A DNA stretch of 64,000 nucleotides, taken from contig CAICTM010000033.1 in NCBI GenBank assembly GCA_903772945.1, forward strand, positions 1 through 64,000, written 5' to 3'. The position numbers were made by a program, and so were the translations under genes. Of the stretch, positions 1-9,079 are shown one piece after another; position 1 is the first letter of the stretch; every line of letters starts with the position of its first letter. Under the pieces are notes generated by a model. The model did not search any database. It was not told the DNA's origin and worked only from the letters and a program-made list of their open reading frames with translations. This DNA is from Seminavis robusta. Taxonomy: Eukaryota; Bacillariophyta; Bacillariophyceae; Naviculales; Naviculaceae.

Positions 1-1206
1 CCCGACCAGCCATTGTACATGCAATTGCCTCAGTACTATCGACCCAAAGATTTGAAGGACAGGACTGTGTTTTGAAACTTAAAAGTCCATCTATGGGCAG
101 ACCGATTCATCCAAAATTATTTATGAGCATTCTATGTCGTGGGATGATCAAACTTGGTTCTGAAACCTCGAGCAGACCCTGTTTATTTATTCATAAGGAG
201 CATAAACTCATGGTAATAAATTATTGTGAATGACCAATCTGGCTCAGCCCAGACAATGTTTGATTGAGTCCTATGTTGGACAGCTCCAGGAGCTTGGATA
301 TGATCTCCACCATGGAAGACAAGGGAGAAATCTTTGGATTCCTTGGTATTAATTTTGAAAGACAGGGAGACAATGTTGAGTTACTCAAAAGGGCTCATCA
401 ACAGGTTATTGATACACTGGCATGTCTGAAGCCAGCTCTAAGCTTTCTTCTGCTGCCACCGATCGCTCGGCGCTGACAAACTGGGGCCCATTTGAAGAAG
501 AGTGGACTATCCAGCTGCAGTTGGATGCTGCTTTACATTGCATCCAACACTCGCCCAGACATCACCTTTTGTGTACATCAGGTAGCACGATTCAGCCACA
601 ACCCCAGCATTCCCATGCCAAGCCATCAACGAATCATTCGGTACTTGATTGGCACAAGTGACAAAGCATTTGTTTTAGCCCTAAGCTTGATCAAGGACTT
701 GATTGTTGGGTGGATGCTGACTTCGCGGGGTTGTATGGATATGAGGTGATCAGGATCCTGTATCGTCAAGTCTGCACTGGTTTTGTTTTGACTTTGTTTG
801 GGTGCCCTATCATTTGTCCAGCAAACTGCAGACTGACATTACTTTGAGCTCCACTGCTGCTGAGTATGTTGCCTTCAGCATGTCAATGAGGGAGCTGCTT
901 CCTATGCGAGCCTTGCTCAAAGAAATTGGTAACAAACTGAACATGCCCGTAATTACTGACAGTCTCGTGCGGTCTACAGTGTTCGAAGACAACCAAGGTT
1001 GCCTGTCTCTTGTGAATGTTCCCAAGATGTCAGCCCGCAACAAGTATTTGGCATTAAAGTACTCTTTCTTTAGGTCAAATATCGGGGAGTCAAAGGGCAT
1101 CGTGGCCAAGTACATTCCGACTCTGGAACAACGGGCCGACATTTTCACTAAGGGTCTTCCGGCTCCACAGTTTGCGGTCATTCGAAAGCTCCTCATGGGG
1201 TGGTAA
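1..1206 (+). mobile_element. Decayed Ty1/copia (CoDi-like) retrotransposon, RT to RNase H
   Basis: Three reading frames together give the 3' half of a copia pol gene. Bases 1-260 resemble the reverse-transcriptase core with several stops. Bases 264-476 encode the RT connection region (FGFLGINFERQGDNVEL). Bases 492-749 encode the segment with SNTRPDITFCVHQVARFSHN and RIIRYLIGT. Bases 802-1206 encode RNase H (TAAEYVAFSMSMRE, EDNQGCLSLVN, ADIFTKGL). The order RT then RNase H is typical of copia elements. Frameshifts and stops separate the parts, so the copy is dead. The 5' half (gag, protease, integrase) lies outside the window. The shorter ORF on the opposite strand here is a shadow. Confidence 0.88.
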
Positions 1207-1428
1207 TTTACCTCAGCACTTTGCTGGGGACTCTCTCCTATCGTTTCTTGCGACAGCTTCATTTCAGCTGTAAGGGAGTGCGACGGGATACAGCTTACAA
1301 TTCAGCTTTACAGCTTTACTATTTGCAGGCTTATTCTAGAAAATAATCAATAACTGCTCACTTATTTGGAAATACAAACTTCACATCTCTTAGATCGTTA
1401 GACTAGTCAATACACAATGGTATTGTCG
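1207..1428 (+). mobile_element. Candidate polypurine tract and start of 3' LTR
   Basis: The copia RNase H frame stops at 1206. A purine run (AAGGGAG, about 1272-1278) is followed by TG at 1279-1280, the expected start of a 3' LTR. No second LTR is in the window, so the LTR end cannot be fixed. This is inference from position only. Confidence 0.35.
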
Positions 1429-1521
1429 CACTTGTCCACCGTGCCGCTACCCTAAACTGATAACCCCCACAAACACTGGGGCGGAGAGAGTTGGCCCCCT
1501 CAACCGGGAAAGTTTAAAAAC
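1429..1521. repeat. Dispersed repeat, copy 1 (second copy near 22603)
   Basis: About 90 bp beginning CACTTGTCCACCGTGC and containing CCTAAACTGATAAC, a GGGGC-GAGAGA stretch and an A-rich end. It matches 22603-22700 with small gaps. It follows the copia relic and may be part of its LTR or of an independent repeat family. Confidence 0.6.
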
Positions 1522-2197
1522 CCAACCGAGGCAAGATATTAAGAGGGAAGGTCACCATGCAACTGGATCCGCCCGTGCTGCTGCTGTCATCACTAGCTGC
1601 ACCATTGCTGATAGTGTCAACGCTGCTGTCGTCTAAATCTAGATCAGACCCGAAAGCCTGGTCCAAAGTTTCTGCTGCCTTATGGAAGGCTGCGGCCAGT
1701 TGTTGCTGCTCTCTGCTAGCTCTGTCCACCACTGGCATCCAATTTGAAAGCCAGGCTTTGATATCAGACGGTGCCATTTCCATTTGTTCCTCTAGTGGCC
1801 TTTTGAAGATGGAGTTGACAAGAGACAGTGGCACCTGGTCTGCCTGCTCATACAGAAGCTCTACTTCCCGTTGAAGCTGTTGCTGCTTCTTGATCCATTG
1901 CTGCTGTTTATCACGCCCATGCCTGGCTGCATTGCGGTCACCCCAAAGTAGAAACCATTGTTGGAGTATGAGATGGGCCAAATTGGTAGTCCAAACCATT
2001 TTTCTTGGATGTATGCTTTTGAACATGATGGAGATAGTTTCCCTGGTGTTTGGTCCACAGTTTGGAGAGTCGGCCATTGAGGAAGTTGTTCCACCCAATG
2101 TGGTTCTGGTCAATGACCAGTTGATCATACCTTTCTGGGAACTCAGATGGGTAAATGTGCCTGCATGCGAAGGAGCACTCGAGCCCTTGCAAAGCAA
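1514..2197 (-). pseudogene. Retroelement-derived ORF fragment (diatom RT-associated C-terminal region)
   Basis: The minus strand carries a protein fragment readable only by changing frame near 1980-2020. The 5' part (bases 2192-2000) reads HIYPSEFPERYDQL, DQNHIGWNNFLNGRL and W-x-x-HQGNYL. The rest (down to 1514) reads WFLLWGDRNAARHG, a coiled stretch EVELLYEQADQVP, FKRPLEEQ, and an acidic Ser-rich tail. From memory of diatom genomes, such IGW...GR..W and W..RN..HG segments follow reverse-transcriptase regions of retroelements; the exact element class is not fixed here. A second, shorter copy lies at 60060-60260. The frameshift and missing upstream catalytic domains make it a relic. Confidence 0.6.
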
Positions 2198-2387
2198 TGT
2201 CTAACAGGGACGTAAAGGTAATTTTTATACAAGCTCGTTCGGCAACGGTTGTGCGGTGCTTAGCCAGGCAAAGGATGCCCTTAAAGGAAGAAGGAGTGTC
2301 GCTAGCTAGAGGTAGCAGAGAGGTACATACAAATTTCTATCTTTAGTGAAAACTTAACTTTAGCTGGAGCCATATTTACCTTACCTG
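2198..2387. other. Short spacer before tandem repeats
   Basis: No gene is seen. The sequence joins the retroelement fragment to the tandem repeats at 2390. Confidence 0.4.
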
Positions 2388-2389
2388 GA

Positions 2390-2473
2390 CTACCCTTCTG
2401 ATCTGTCTTCCAGAGCTGCAGGAAGGGGCCTTACCTACCCTTCTGATCTGTCTTCCAGAGCTGCAGGAAGGGG
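2390..2473. repeat. Direct tandem duplication, 45-bp period
   Basis: Two copies start at 2390 and 2435, each running CTACCCTTCTGATCTG, then TCTTCCAGAGCTGCAGGA and AGGGG. The 39-bp core is identical between copies, so the duplication is recent. Confidence 0.9.
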
Positions 2474-2519
2474 TCGTGAGAAGGCTGCAAGGTGTCAACC
2501 TCTACCCCAATGATCTAGT

Positions 2520-2830
2520 AGTTAGTATTATGTGCCACATAGAGGATCCAACACAAACTACGCAGTTACAGTTGCCAGTAAGCTACACTGTATTTTAGAA
2601 TAAGCCTCTCCAGCTCACCAGAAAAGACGGACGAAAGGGTACATGTACCGGTACCACACAAACCGCGCAGTTGCCAGTAAACCTTTTGCTTCACTACATG
2701 TAGCTAGAATTAGACCGGCTTAGAGGATTATGAGGATTCCAAACACACTGTGCAGTTCCCTGTAAGTTGAGTCATCGCATAAATAGACAGAATTAGAGGA
2801 TCCCCCATAAGCTGCATAGCCACATGTAAT
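2520..2830. repeat. Degenerate tandem repeat with GAGGATCC / GCAGTT..CCAGTAA words
   Basis: Three or four imperfect units recur. Each has AGAGGAT(T/C)C, then CA(A/C)ACAAAC-type sequence, GCGCAGTTGCCAGTAA-like sequence, and a TAGAATTAGA-like end (near 2542, 2650, 2726 and 2790). Spacing is irregular at about 75-110 bp. No coding potential is visible between here and 3109. Confidence 0.5.
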
Positions 2831-3109
2831 AAGCTACTACCTCCGATCGAAACCGGTTTGACAAAAAGAAGTCATAACGCGAACATTTGCAGAAAACACA
2901 CGATTAATCGATGACTTGAAACCGCAAACGCAGCTCAATGGTTGAACCATGGGTACCCGCCCTGTCATGTTGATCTATGGGGCTTGCCATCATTCCTTTT
3001 GGTCCAAATCCGCATCTCACAATTTGTGCTCATAAAGTTTCTCACAAGCCCTCAACTTGGGGCTTGGCCCAAACAAAACGAAGATAACAGCTAAGATAAC
3101 ACAGAAACA

Positions 3110-3814
3110 ATGAAGTCTCTCTTGAAGTTCATCACCGGTGCGTCCACGAAGAAGGCCAGGTTGGATAGTGAGATCACTAAAAACAAGAGTAAGAGTAACA
3201 AGGACAAAAAGAGCAAGAAAGAGAGAAAGAGTAAGAAGTCTACTGCGGGCTCTGTAATCAGTGAACAAACCGAAGCTACTACCCTCCTCAGTGATGCTGC
3301 TGTGAACGAACATTTGATTCAGGATTTCATTTCCAAGGTCAACGAGCAACCAACTCTAGAAGAGCTGCTCCAATTCTACGCCAGCGATGATGTACCCGTC
3401 AAGTTTGATGACATGCATATCATGCCTGCGGTGGCTGTGCAGACAGAGGTTGTGAAGCTTACCAAGAGCTTTCAGGATTTCAAGTTCAGCTATGAGTCTG
3501 TCAAGGAAATCAAGCCGGGTACAGTGATCGTAGAAGACTTGGTTGTGTCAGGAACCCACAATGGGGAACCCTATAAATTTATGGCATTCCCACCCATCCC
3601 TGCAACTGGCAAGCATGTTGTGTTGGACCCAGAGAGAGTCTGGTTTGTTATGAAGGATGGCAAAATTGTCAAGCACATGATCTTAGCACTTGGCAATCTC
3701 ACGGGGCCTCCTGGCATGTACATTTCTATTGGAGGAAACATGGACGGGCCACCCCCTCCGGGACCTGATGAGGAATCGCCTGAAGAGGAATCACCCAAAG
3801 AGGAATCACCCTAG
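3110..3814 (+). CDS. SnoaL-like (NTF2-fold) protein, paralog A
   Basis: A 234-residue protein. The first ~55 residues are very basic (many KSKK/KKERK words), a possible targeting or nucleic-acid-binding tail. Residues about 66-205 form a SnoaL-like domain: helix with VNEQPTLEELLQFYASDDV, then SFQDFKFSYESVKEIKPGTV, a GTHNGEPY strand, an FPPIPATGKHVVLDPERV strand and a DGKIVKHM strand. The C-terminus ends in acidic ESPEEESPKEESP. Three paralogs lie at 9080-10494 and 14463-15113. SnoaL/NTF2 folds include cyclases, isomerases and non-catalytic binding proteins; nothing here fixes the substrate. The ATG at 3110 is the first in frame, and no intron is needed. Confidence 0.85.
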   Translation: MKSLLKFITGASTKKARLDSEITKNKSKSNKDKKSKKERKSKKSTAGSVISEQTEATTLLSDAAVNEHLIQDFISKVNEQPTLEELLQFYASDDVPVKFDDMHIMPAVAVQTEVVKLTKSFQDFKFSYESVKEIKPGTVIVEDLVVSGTHNGEPYKFMAFPPIPATGKHVVLDPERVWFVMKDGKIVKHMILALGNLTGPPGMYISIGGNMDGPPPPGPDEESPEEESPKEESP

Positions 3815-4331
3815 CTTCATGCTTCATGGTGAGAGACAGTTACAACTGCATGCTGCTTAAGGCTTTGTATTCTGTGATATCGTAATGCCGACGTAAAAAG
3901 ACTGAACCAAATGAGGTCCAACCAAACCAGAAGAGCTCACTGAGACAGAAGTAGGATTGGTAAACATAATGGTATATAATATTTTAGTTATCGTAGCTTT
4001 CTACGCACTAAGCTTGTAGATAGCCAGGATGGCATTGACAGTGTGCAAGGACGAGCACCGCAGAGGGATACATCAGAAGGCGGTAACGAGCGCATAATGA
4101 AACCATGCCATAGTGCCCTTGCCCTCTTCCGCCAATCCTGCCCCCCCTCGCCCTCTCGGAATTCTAGAGCTCTAGCCTACATGTAGTGTAGTAGGATTCA
4201 TTCCTTCTTTCGCTCCTCTCTTAAAAAGTGCGTACAGTACCAGCTAGTACACCACATCACAGAAGCGGTCACAATTGCTTCTTTGTGCCTGCTCTGTGAA
4301 GCAGTCTTCATTTGTTTTGAAAGGTTAGGGT
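3815..4331. other. Intergenic region between SnoaL-like A and the piggyBac element
   Basis: No ORF or RNA gene is recognised. It contains a C-rich stretch (CCCCCCCTCGCCCTCTCGG near 4141) and CTAG-rich words. The right border is the TTAA at 4332-4335 used by the piggyBac insertion. Confidence 0.5.
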
Positions 4332-4346
4332 TTAACGCCAATTAGA
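4332..4346 (+). repeat. piggyBac left terminal inverted repeat with TTAA
   Basis: TTAACGCCAATTAGA pairs with 8698-8712 in inverted orientation, with one T/C mismatch. Confidence 0.88.
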
Positions 4347-4373
4347 ATCCACCCCGAATTAGGGCTAACCGGT

Positions 4374-4392
4374 GGTCAGATGTGACCTATGC
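4374..4392 (+). repeat. piggyBac left subterminal repeat
   Basis: GGTCAGATGTGACCTATGC resembles the reverse complement of 8642-8660 and 8674-8691 near the other end. Such motifs are probably transposase-binding sites. Confidence 0.65.
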
Positions 4393-4538
4393 TTATTTTT
4401 CACATTGGTCAAACTGACCCATGCAGGTAGCTTTCGGGTAGGTCACCACAGCATAAAAATACCAGAATGAAGGATGAGCCATGGCGGCATGTCTCCCTCC
4501 AACAAGCACTAAGTTGGATCCAATGCTGACATCCACGC

Positions 4539-5381
4539 TTGCTACAACAGAAAGGATATCGCAACAACAGAAGAAAACAATCAACCAATGCGTCTCATTA
4601 TATCAGCACTATGACAACTCGCAACAACAACAAGGAAAACCAAGGAGGAGGAATCAACTGGGCCGCCATCATGCAGTCTGATTGGGACCATGACATCAAG
4701 CTGATCGAACAGTTTCAGAATGGTTCTGTTGTTGCCGACATCCCTCTCTCGCAAAAGCACTCAGTCGCGGCGAAGAAGACTGAAAAAGAAGATAGTGGTG
4801 ATGAAGGAGAATTCGAGTTTGGCAAGGAGGAACCAGCTGATGTGGTCGGCGGTAAGAACTTGAAACCAAGGACGCCAACTGATTATGGATTCAGAGTTGT
4901 GCGATTGACTGACCTTGTGCCTGATGGCTTTCCCCAATATCCAAATGGATCACCCATGTTCCCTCGTGGTGATGATTCACCTGTCTATCCAAACTCGGAC
5001 TTCAACGAACATGCCGCGGCTGATCCAACCATACGTCGAACCAATTCCCCACACAAACCCAAAGCGCTGGACTACAAGAAGGAAGAAAACCCGGAGCCCC
5101 TCTCTGCCAGGACTTGCGGCTATTGCTGCCAAGCTCCTTGTTACATGCTGCAAGACATGATGGGTGGATCCCTCATGATGACTGCAGATATGATGAAGGA
5201 TGAAGGATACGACAATAACAAGATTCGAAAGGCTCTCTACAGTGAAGCCTCTCGTATGATCAATGGCCGCCTTGGCCCCGGAAAGAGGATGAAGCTCCCT
5301 GTGTGTGTCGAAGGTGAGATCAAAGATTGCTACCCTCGAAAGAAGACTGACCCGGAGTACGTGGGCTACAAAGCAAACTAG
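4539..5381 (+). CDS. Second ORF (passenger or accessory) inside the piggyBac element
   Basis: An intact 280-codon ORF converging on the transposase, entirely inside the terminal repeats. Translation probably begins at the internal ATG at 4611 (MTTRNNNKENQGGG), because the first 24 codons are low in information. The N-terminal half is acidic and polar (VGGKNLKPRTPTDYGFRVVR). The C-terminal ~85 residues look folded and Cys-bearing: RTCGYCCQAPCYMLQDMM, then MMKDEGYDNNKIRKALYSEA, then RLGPGKRMKLPVCVEGEIKD and YPRKK..PEYVGYKA. The spacing C-x2-CC-x3-C suggests a small metal-binding motif. The family is not recognised with certainty. I recall similar Cys-rich C-termini in diatom hypothetical proteins. 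It may be a transposition cofactor or captured cargo. Confidence 0.7.
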   Translation: MLQQKGYRNNRRKQSTNASHYISTMTTRNNNKENQGGGINWAAIMQSDWDHDIKLIEQFQNGSVVADIPLSQKHSVAAKKTEKEDSGDEGEFEFGKEEPADVVGGKNLKPRTPTDYGFRVVRLTDLVPDGFPQYPNGSPMFPRGDDSPVYPNSDFNEHAAADPTIRRTNSPHKPKALDYKKEENPEPLSARTCGYCCQAPCYMLQDMMGGSLMMTADMMKDEGYDNNKIRKALYSEASRMINGRLGPGKRMKLPVCVEGEIKDCYPRKKTDPEYVGYKAN

Positions 5382-5557
5382 TAGTTGCACTGTTTCAGCG
5401 AGCACTGTTTCAGCAAGCGATTAGCCAGTCGCCAGAGAGTATCAACGGCCACTGAACTCAGAAATGTTCATCGCCACAAAGTAGGATAATGTCTAGTAAA
5501 AGTGATCATGTCTGTTACTGGTAACGTTTGGAACTAGTTTCTTAGAATGTAAATGCA

Positions 5558-8449
5558 CTAGTTGTAAATGTCGTTGTCGCTGCTGTCATAGAAAGTACCG
5601 GTATTTTTCTTCTGCACATCATCGCTGTTCGAAGATTTGGTGGATTGGTCATCTCCCTCCTCGTTGTTATTGTCCTTGTCCTTTCTCTTGCGCTTTCGAG
5701 TCTCTATCTCTGGCTTCCCATAAAGCTTTCGAAGAGTTTTCCACAAAGGGGCACTCCTGCAGATTGATCGTGGTCCCTTGCAGTGATGACGATCTCGCAG
5801 TTGCCACAGAGCCACACCATCAGGATGATGTGCGATTTGAAAACAAGTCTTGTCCTGGAATTGCTGGAGATTGTGGATGTGTCGATCTGAGTCCGAGATA
5901 ATGTGGTTGTGAGCAAAGATACCGCAAATCGAACACATTGACAAGCCAGACCTGATACCGGCCTCGCCCAATTTTGGATTGAACCATTGCCCACTCTCTA
6001 AGCGGCAAACAATGCAACGCTGTCTATTGTTTGCTTTCATCTTGGGTTGGAGAGGAAGGTGGTCTTTCATGGGATCGTTCTCTGGTGTGTTGTCGGGATC
6101 AGCGGCTTCAGGTTCATTGTAATCTAAAAGGCACTCTGCTACAAACAGCATGAACTCATGCCGCTTCAGCGCATTCCTGGGTGAAGTTTTTTCCTGCACA
6201 GACAAGTTCCATGCAATGTGCGCATTCATCAGCATGACATCAAGAATAGCAAGGAACACTCGCTTATACCATTTTTTGAAGTGCGCTTTAGTTGAGAAGC
6301 CTCCGAAATGGGCGCGCATCTCATCACCTTTGTCGACACCAAACATTGTTTTTTGGTAGCCAATCATTGCTGCCGGACAATCCAGCTGTCTGGACATTGG
6401 ACCAATCTGCCTCTTCACTGTACCAACAGTAGTATCATTCTTGGTGGTGACCATCGTAACTACTTTGTTGTCAACCCACTGCATCATTAGCAATCGATTT
6501 ACTCGATCAGCGACAATCTTGTACTCACCGCGACCGTCTTTCTTTTCTAAGTCGAGAAGATCTGGAAATCCCTTCCTTCTTCGTCGACATGTCCCAGTAC
6601 TGTGACATCCACACTTTGTCAGTAAAAGAACAGCAAGCTCGGGGCACATGTACCGGTTATCCATTGCAATGTGTCGAGATCCCCCACCATCGTCTCCAAA
6701 GGTAGACATGACAGAATTCATCACAGCTTTCTGAGTTGTCGGAAGGTCTTGGATCGATTCGTCAATGCCAATATTCTTGGCATTCCTTCCCTGGTACACA
6801 TCAATGTGCAAGATCGCGTAAGTCTTTGAGCATGCCAGTATGAAGAAGTCAACTCTGAACTTATTGGGCTTGTCCTTGTTGTATTGCCTTACAGGACAGA
6901 ACCTTGAGCGGCAAGCCACGCCACCTTCGTCGAAGGCGCAAAAAGGACCAGCATCGAATGTGGATTTAGAAGCCGTATTTGTTGAGTTTATTGCCCTCCT
7001 CAATTGATAACACTTGTCGCTCGCACCAGCTGCCATTTCTTTATCCTCAGGATGAAAAGCAGCTCTTATTTGCTTGAAGCGAAGCAATGTCATGTACTGA
7101 AAAGCCCAGCCTTCACTATTCTTGATTTCCTTGGGTTTTGCGTTGTTGCTGTAATTGATGCCTATTGGTTCTTTTTCGAAGTATGCGTTGTAGCCACCAC
7201 CATCAACAGGAGACAGTGATATTTTCAACAAGATGCCCAGGAATACATGCATCTCTTTTACATTTATGTCTTTCCATTTCCCACCACACAACTTCTTCTT
7301 TCGGTCTTTGTCTAGCAGATGATTCTTTGCATAGTCGTTCGATTCTCTTGTCAACACAGTCACAAAATCCCTGCTGCACCCAAGAGCTTGGAAGCACTGG
7401 AATGGATCGTTCCATCTCCTTCTTACACCAGACTTCAACTTAGTCTTCTCCTTTCGCATGTTTTTATTGTCCGTAAAAGGAACCTCTCCAGGCACAACTG
7501 ATTGGAACTTCCATTGAAGCTTCTGTGCTAGTTTGCCATATGTATCTTCTCTGGGGATGGTTGTTCCGTCAGTTGCTTGAATTTCGTAGATATCTTCATC
7601 ACTATCGTACCCTTCACCCATGGGTGTTGCATTGAATGCATCATCATGTTGATCCAACTCCTCGCCATCATCAGAGTCAGACTCATAACCATCAACATCG
7701 TCACCTCTTGTAATGCGTCTACTCTCTCTTGCTTCAGACACAGCGTTCACACTGCTGCCTGTTGAACACGCAGTTTTTAGACTGGCATAAGCTTGTGCCC
7801 TTTCTTCGCTTGTTGGCAACACATTCCCTTTCTTTGGTTTGGCGGCAGGTGTCTTGACTGTTGGCTCTGCTGAAGTCGGTATTGTACTCTGGCTATCTGC
7901 GGGAGTGCTTTCAAGATCCATTGACAGCTGGCTCTTTTCTCTTTCGTATGCCATTATCAGACCTTTCAGCTTGCTTCGAAAGTCTGTTGAATTGTCTTTG
8001 TAATTCTGCGTCCATCGGACATCCAAGAGGGTACCTGCTGTAATCCATCTAAAACACCATCTTTTACCATTCTTTGCCGTAGGGCATTGTGTGACCTTCC
8101 CCACGATATCCAAATTGTTCTGGGGGTATCTTTGGAGGAAAGCTTCTCTGTGAGTTTCGTCAAGAAACAGATTACTGTTGCACTTGAAGTGTCTGCCGGA
8201 GAAGGAGAATGTTTGCCTCTTCTTCTTTGCGTTGGCTGTGGCTGTGGTATCTTGGGTATCTTGGGTTTCGGCCTGTTGCGGGACCACTTCCTCGTCTTCA
8301 TTTGCTTGATTTGGGGGGCCTGTAACATGCGACGCAGCACCAGTGATGAGATCTCCAATGTCCAGAGCCTCCCTTACTATACTATTAGCGGATTCCCCAC
8401 TATGCGGTCCACTCTGCCTTCCCAGAGGCGGCATGGGAGGGTCGGTCAT
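5558..8449 (-). CDS. piggyBac transposase (DDE_Tnp_1_7) with C-terminal Cys-rich domain
   Basis: A 963-residue transposase that cuts and pastes DNA at TTAA. The start is the ATG at 8449; the ORF is open eight codons further to a GTG. Residues 1-310 are polar and acidic. The DDE_Tnp_1_7 domain begins near 320 and keeps the catalytic carboxylates: D507 in CAFDEGG, D597 in HIAMDNRY, and D706/D709 in FGVDKGDEM. RQYNKDKPNKF after the first Asp is the usual RQY.P.KP motif. The C-terminal region, about 812-850, has CIVC...CSICGIFAHNH, matching the cross-brace zinc finger used for end binding in this family. The tail is basic, then acidic and Ser-rich. There is no stop or frameshift in 2.9 kb, so it may be active. 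Confidence 0.9.
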   Translation of the reverse strand: MTDPPMPPLGRQSGPHSGESANSIVREALDIGDLITGAASHVTGPPNQANEDEEVVPQQAETQDTQDTTATANAKKKRQTFSFSGRHFKCNSNLFLDETHREAFLQRYPQNNLDIVGKVTQCPTAKNGKRWCFRWITAGTLLDVRWTQNYKDNSTDFRSKLKGLIMAYEREKSQLSMDLESTPADSQSTIPTSAEPTVKTPAAKPKKGNVLPTSEERAQAYASLKTACSTGSSVNAVSEARESRRITRGDDVDGYESDSDDGEELDQHDDAFNATPMGEGYDSDEDIYEIQATDGTTIPREDTYGKLAQKLQWKFQSVVPGEVPFTDNKNMRKEKTKLKSGVRRRWNDPFQCFQALGCSRDFVTVLTRESNDYAKNHLLDKDRKKKLCGGKWKDINVKEMHVFLGILLKISLSPVDGGGYNAYFEKEPIGINYSNNAKPKEIKNSEGWAFQYMTLLRFKQIRAAFHPEDKEMAAGASDKCYQLRRAINSTNTASKSTFDAGPFCAFDEGGVACRSRFCPVRQYNKDKPNKFRVDFFILACSKTYAILHIDVYQGRNAKNIGIDESIQDLPTTQKAVMNSVMSTFGDDGGGSRHIAMDNRYMCPELAVLLLTKCGCHSTGTCRRRRKGFPDLLDLEKKDGRGEYKIVADRVNRLLMMQWVDNKVVTMVTTKNDTTVGTVKRQIGPMSRQLDCPAAMIGYQKTMFGVDKGDEMRAHFGGFSTKAHFKKWYKRVFLAILDVMLMNAHIAWNLSVQEKTSPRNALKRHEFMLFVAECLLDYNEPEAADPDNTPENDPMKDHLPLQPKMKANNRQRCIVCRLESGQWFNPKLGEAGIRSGLSMCSICGIFAHNHIISDSDRHIHNLQQFQDKTCFQIAHHPDGVALWQLRDRHHCKGPRSICRSAPLWKTLRKLYGKPEIETRKRKRKDKDNNNEEGDDQSTKSSNSDDVQKKNTGTFYDSSDNDIYN

Positions 8450-8641
8450 GGTGTTGCTTTGATTCGATGCCACTTTTGCTTGCGATGTCCCTACCTTTAG
8501 GCTGCCACAGCGCCTCTCTGGTTAGAGATAGCCCATAGTGACCCATATATACAGAGAAGCAGTTTTCAGCGCTCTTTCGAATGGTGCTATCTAGAATGTC
8601 TATAGTTGGACTTCTGAGGTAGGTATGCTTTAACCAAGTCT

Positions 8642-8691
8642 GCATAGGTCGTATGTGACCTATGTAAGTTCTACGTAGGTCGTATATGACC
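8642..8691 (-). repeat. piggyBac right subterminal repeats (two copies)
   Basis: GCATAGGTCGTATGTGACC (8642-8660) and CGTAGGTCGTATATGACC (8674-8691) are direct copies and match the left subterminal motif in inverted orientation. Confidence 0.65.
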
Positions 8692-8697
8692 GCCGCC

Positions 8698-8712
8698 TCT
8701 GATTGGCGTTAA
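8698..8712 (-). repeat. piggyBac right terminal inverted repeat with TTAA
   Basis: The reverse complement reads TTAACGCCAATCAGA, mirroring 4332-4346. Confidence 0.88.
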
Positions 8713-9079
8713 TCAATTTCGGAATCGAATCAATCAGCATCAGCTACAGAATCGAATCTCTAGCCGATTCGATTCGAAATCGAAGTAGTTTTCTCCTCCT
8801 CGAGCACGATAAGGGTATTTTAGGAGCCCCCTCCCTTCCCCAGCAATCGATGCCCATCTATTATAAAGAGAGCCTTGAATCGAATCTCCGGGACAAAATC
8901 AATCGCTAATGTAGTTATCATTGTAAGAAGGAAGCAAGCTTGGGCCAAGCTTTAGCGAACCAAAAGACAGCACTCGGGACAAACATCCGTGGCCAGCCGA
9001 TGGGTCGGGAGCACAAAGGAGGCGCCGTGCTGGAAAATACACGGCTTGAGGAGAAGTTGGAATGGAGGGATGTTTCTTC
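8713..9079. other. Intergenic, GAATCGAATC-rich
   Basis: Several GAATCGAATC / CGATTCGATTCG words occur at 8720-8790 and again at 8878-8905. No convincing gene is seen. Confidence 0.4.

Larger units (their letters stand above)
4332..8712 (-). mobile_element. piggyBac-superfamily DNA transposon, apparently complete
   Basis: The element is bounded by TTAA at 4332-4335 and 8709-8712, the known piggyBac target duplication. From each TTAA inward the ends read TTAACGCCAATTAGA (left) and TTAACGCCAATCAGA (right, reverse complement), 14 of 15 identical. Subterminal repeats GGTCA-N-AT...GACCTATGC occur at both ends. The 4381-bp interior holds an uninterrupted transposase (5558-8449, minus) and a convergent second ORF (4539-5381, plus). 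Ends, coding capacity and lack of stops suggest a young, possibly autonomous copy. It sits between SnoaL-like paralogs A and B. Confidence 0.88.

Noticed and set aside
810-1262. Minus-strand ORF of 150 codons
   Set aside because: Shadow of the copia RNase H frame on the plus strand.
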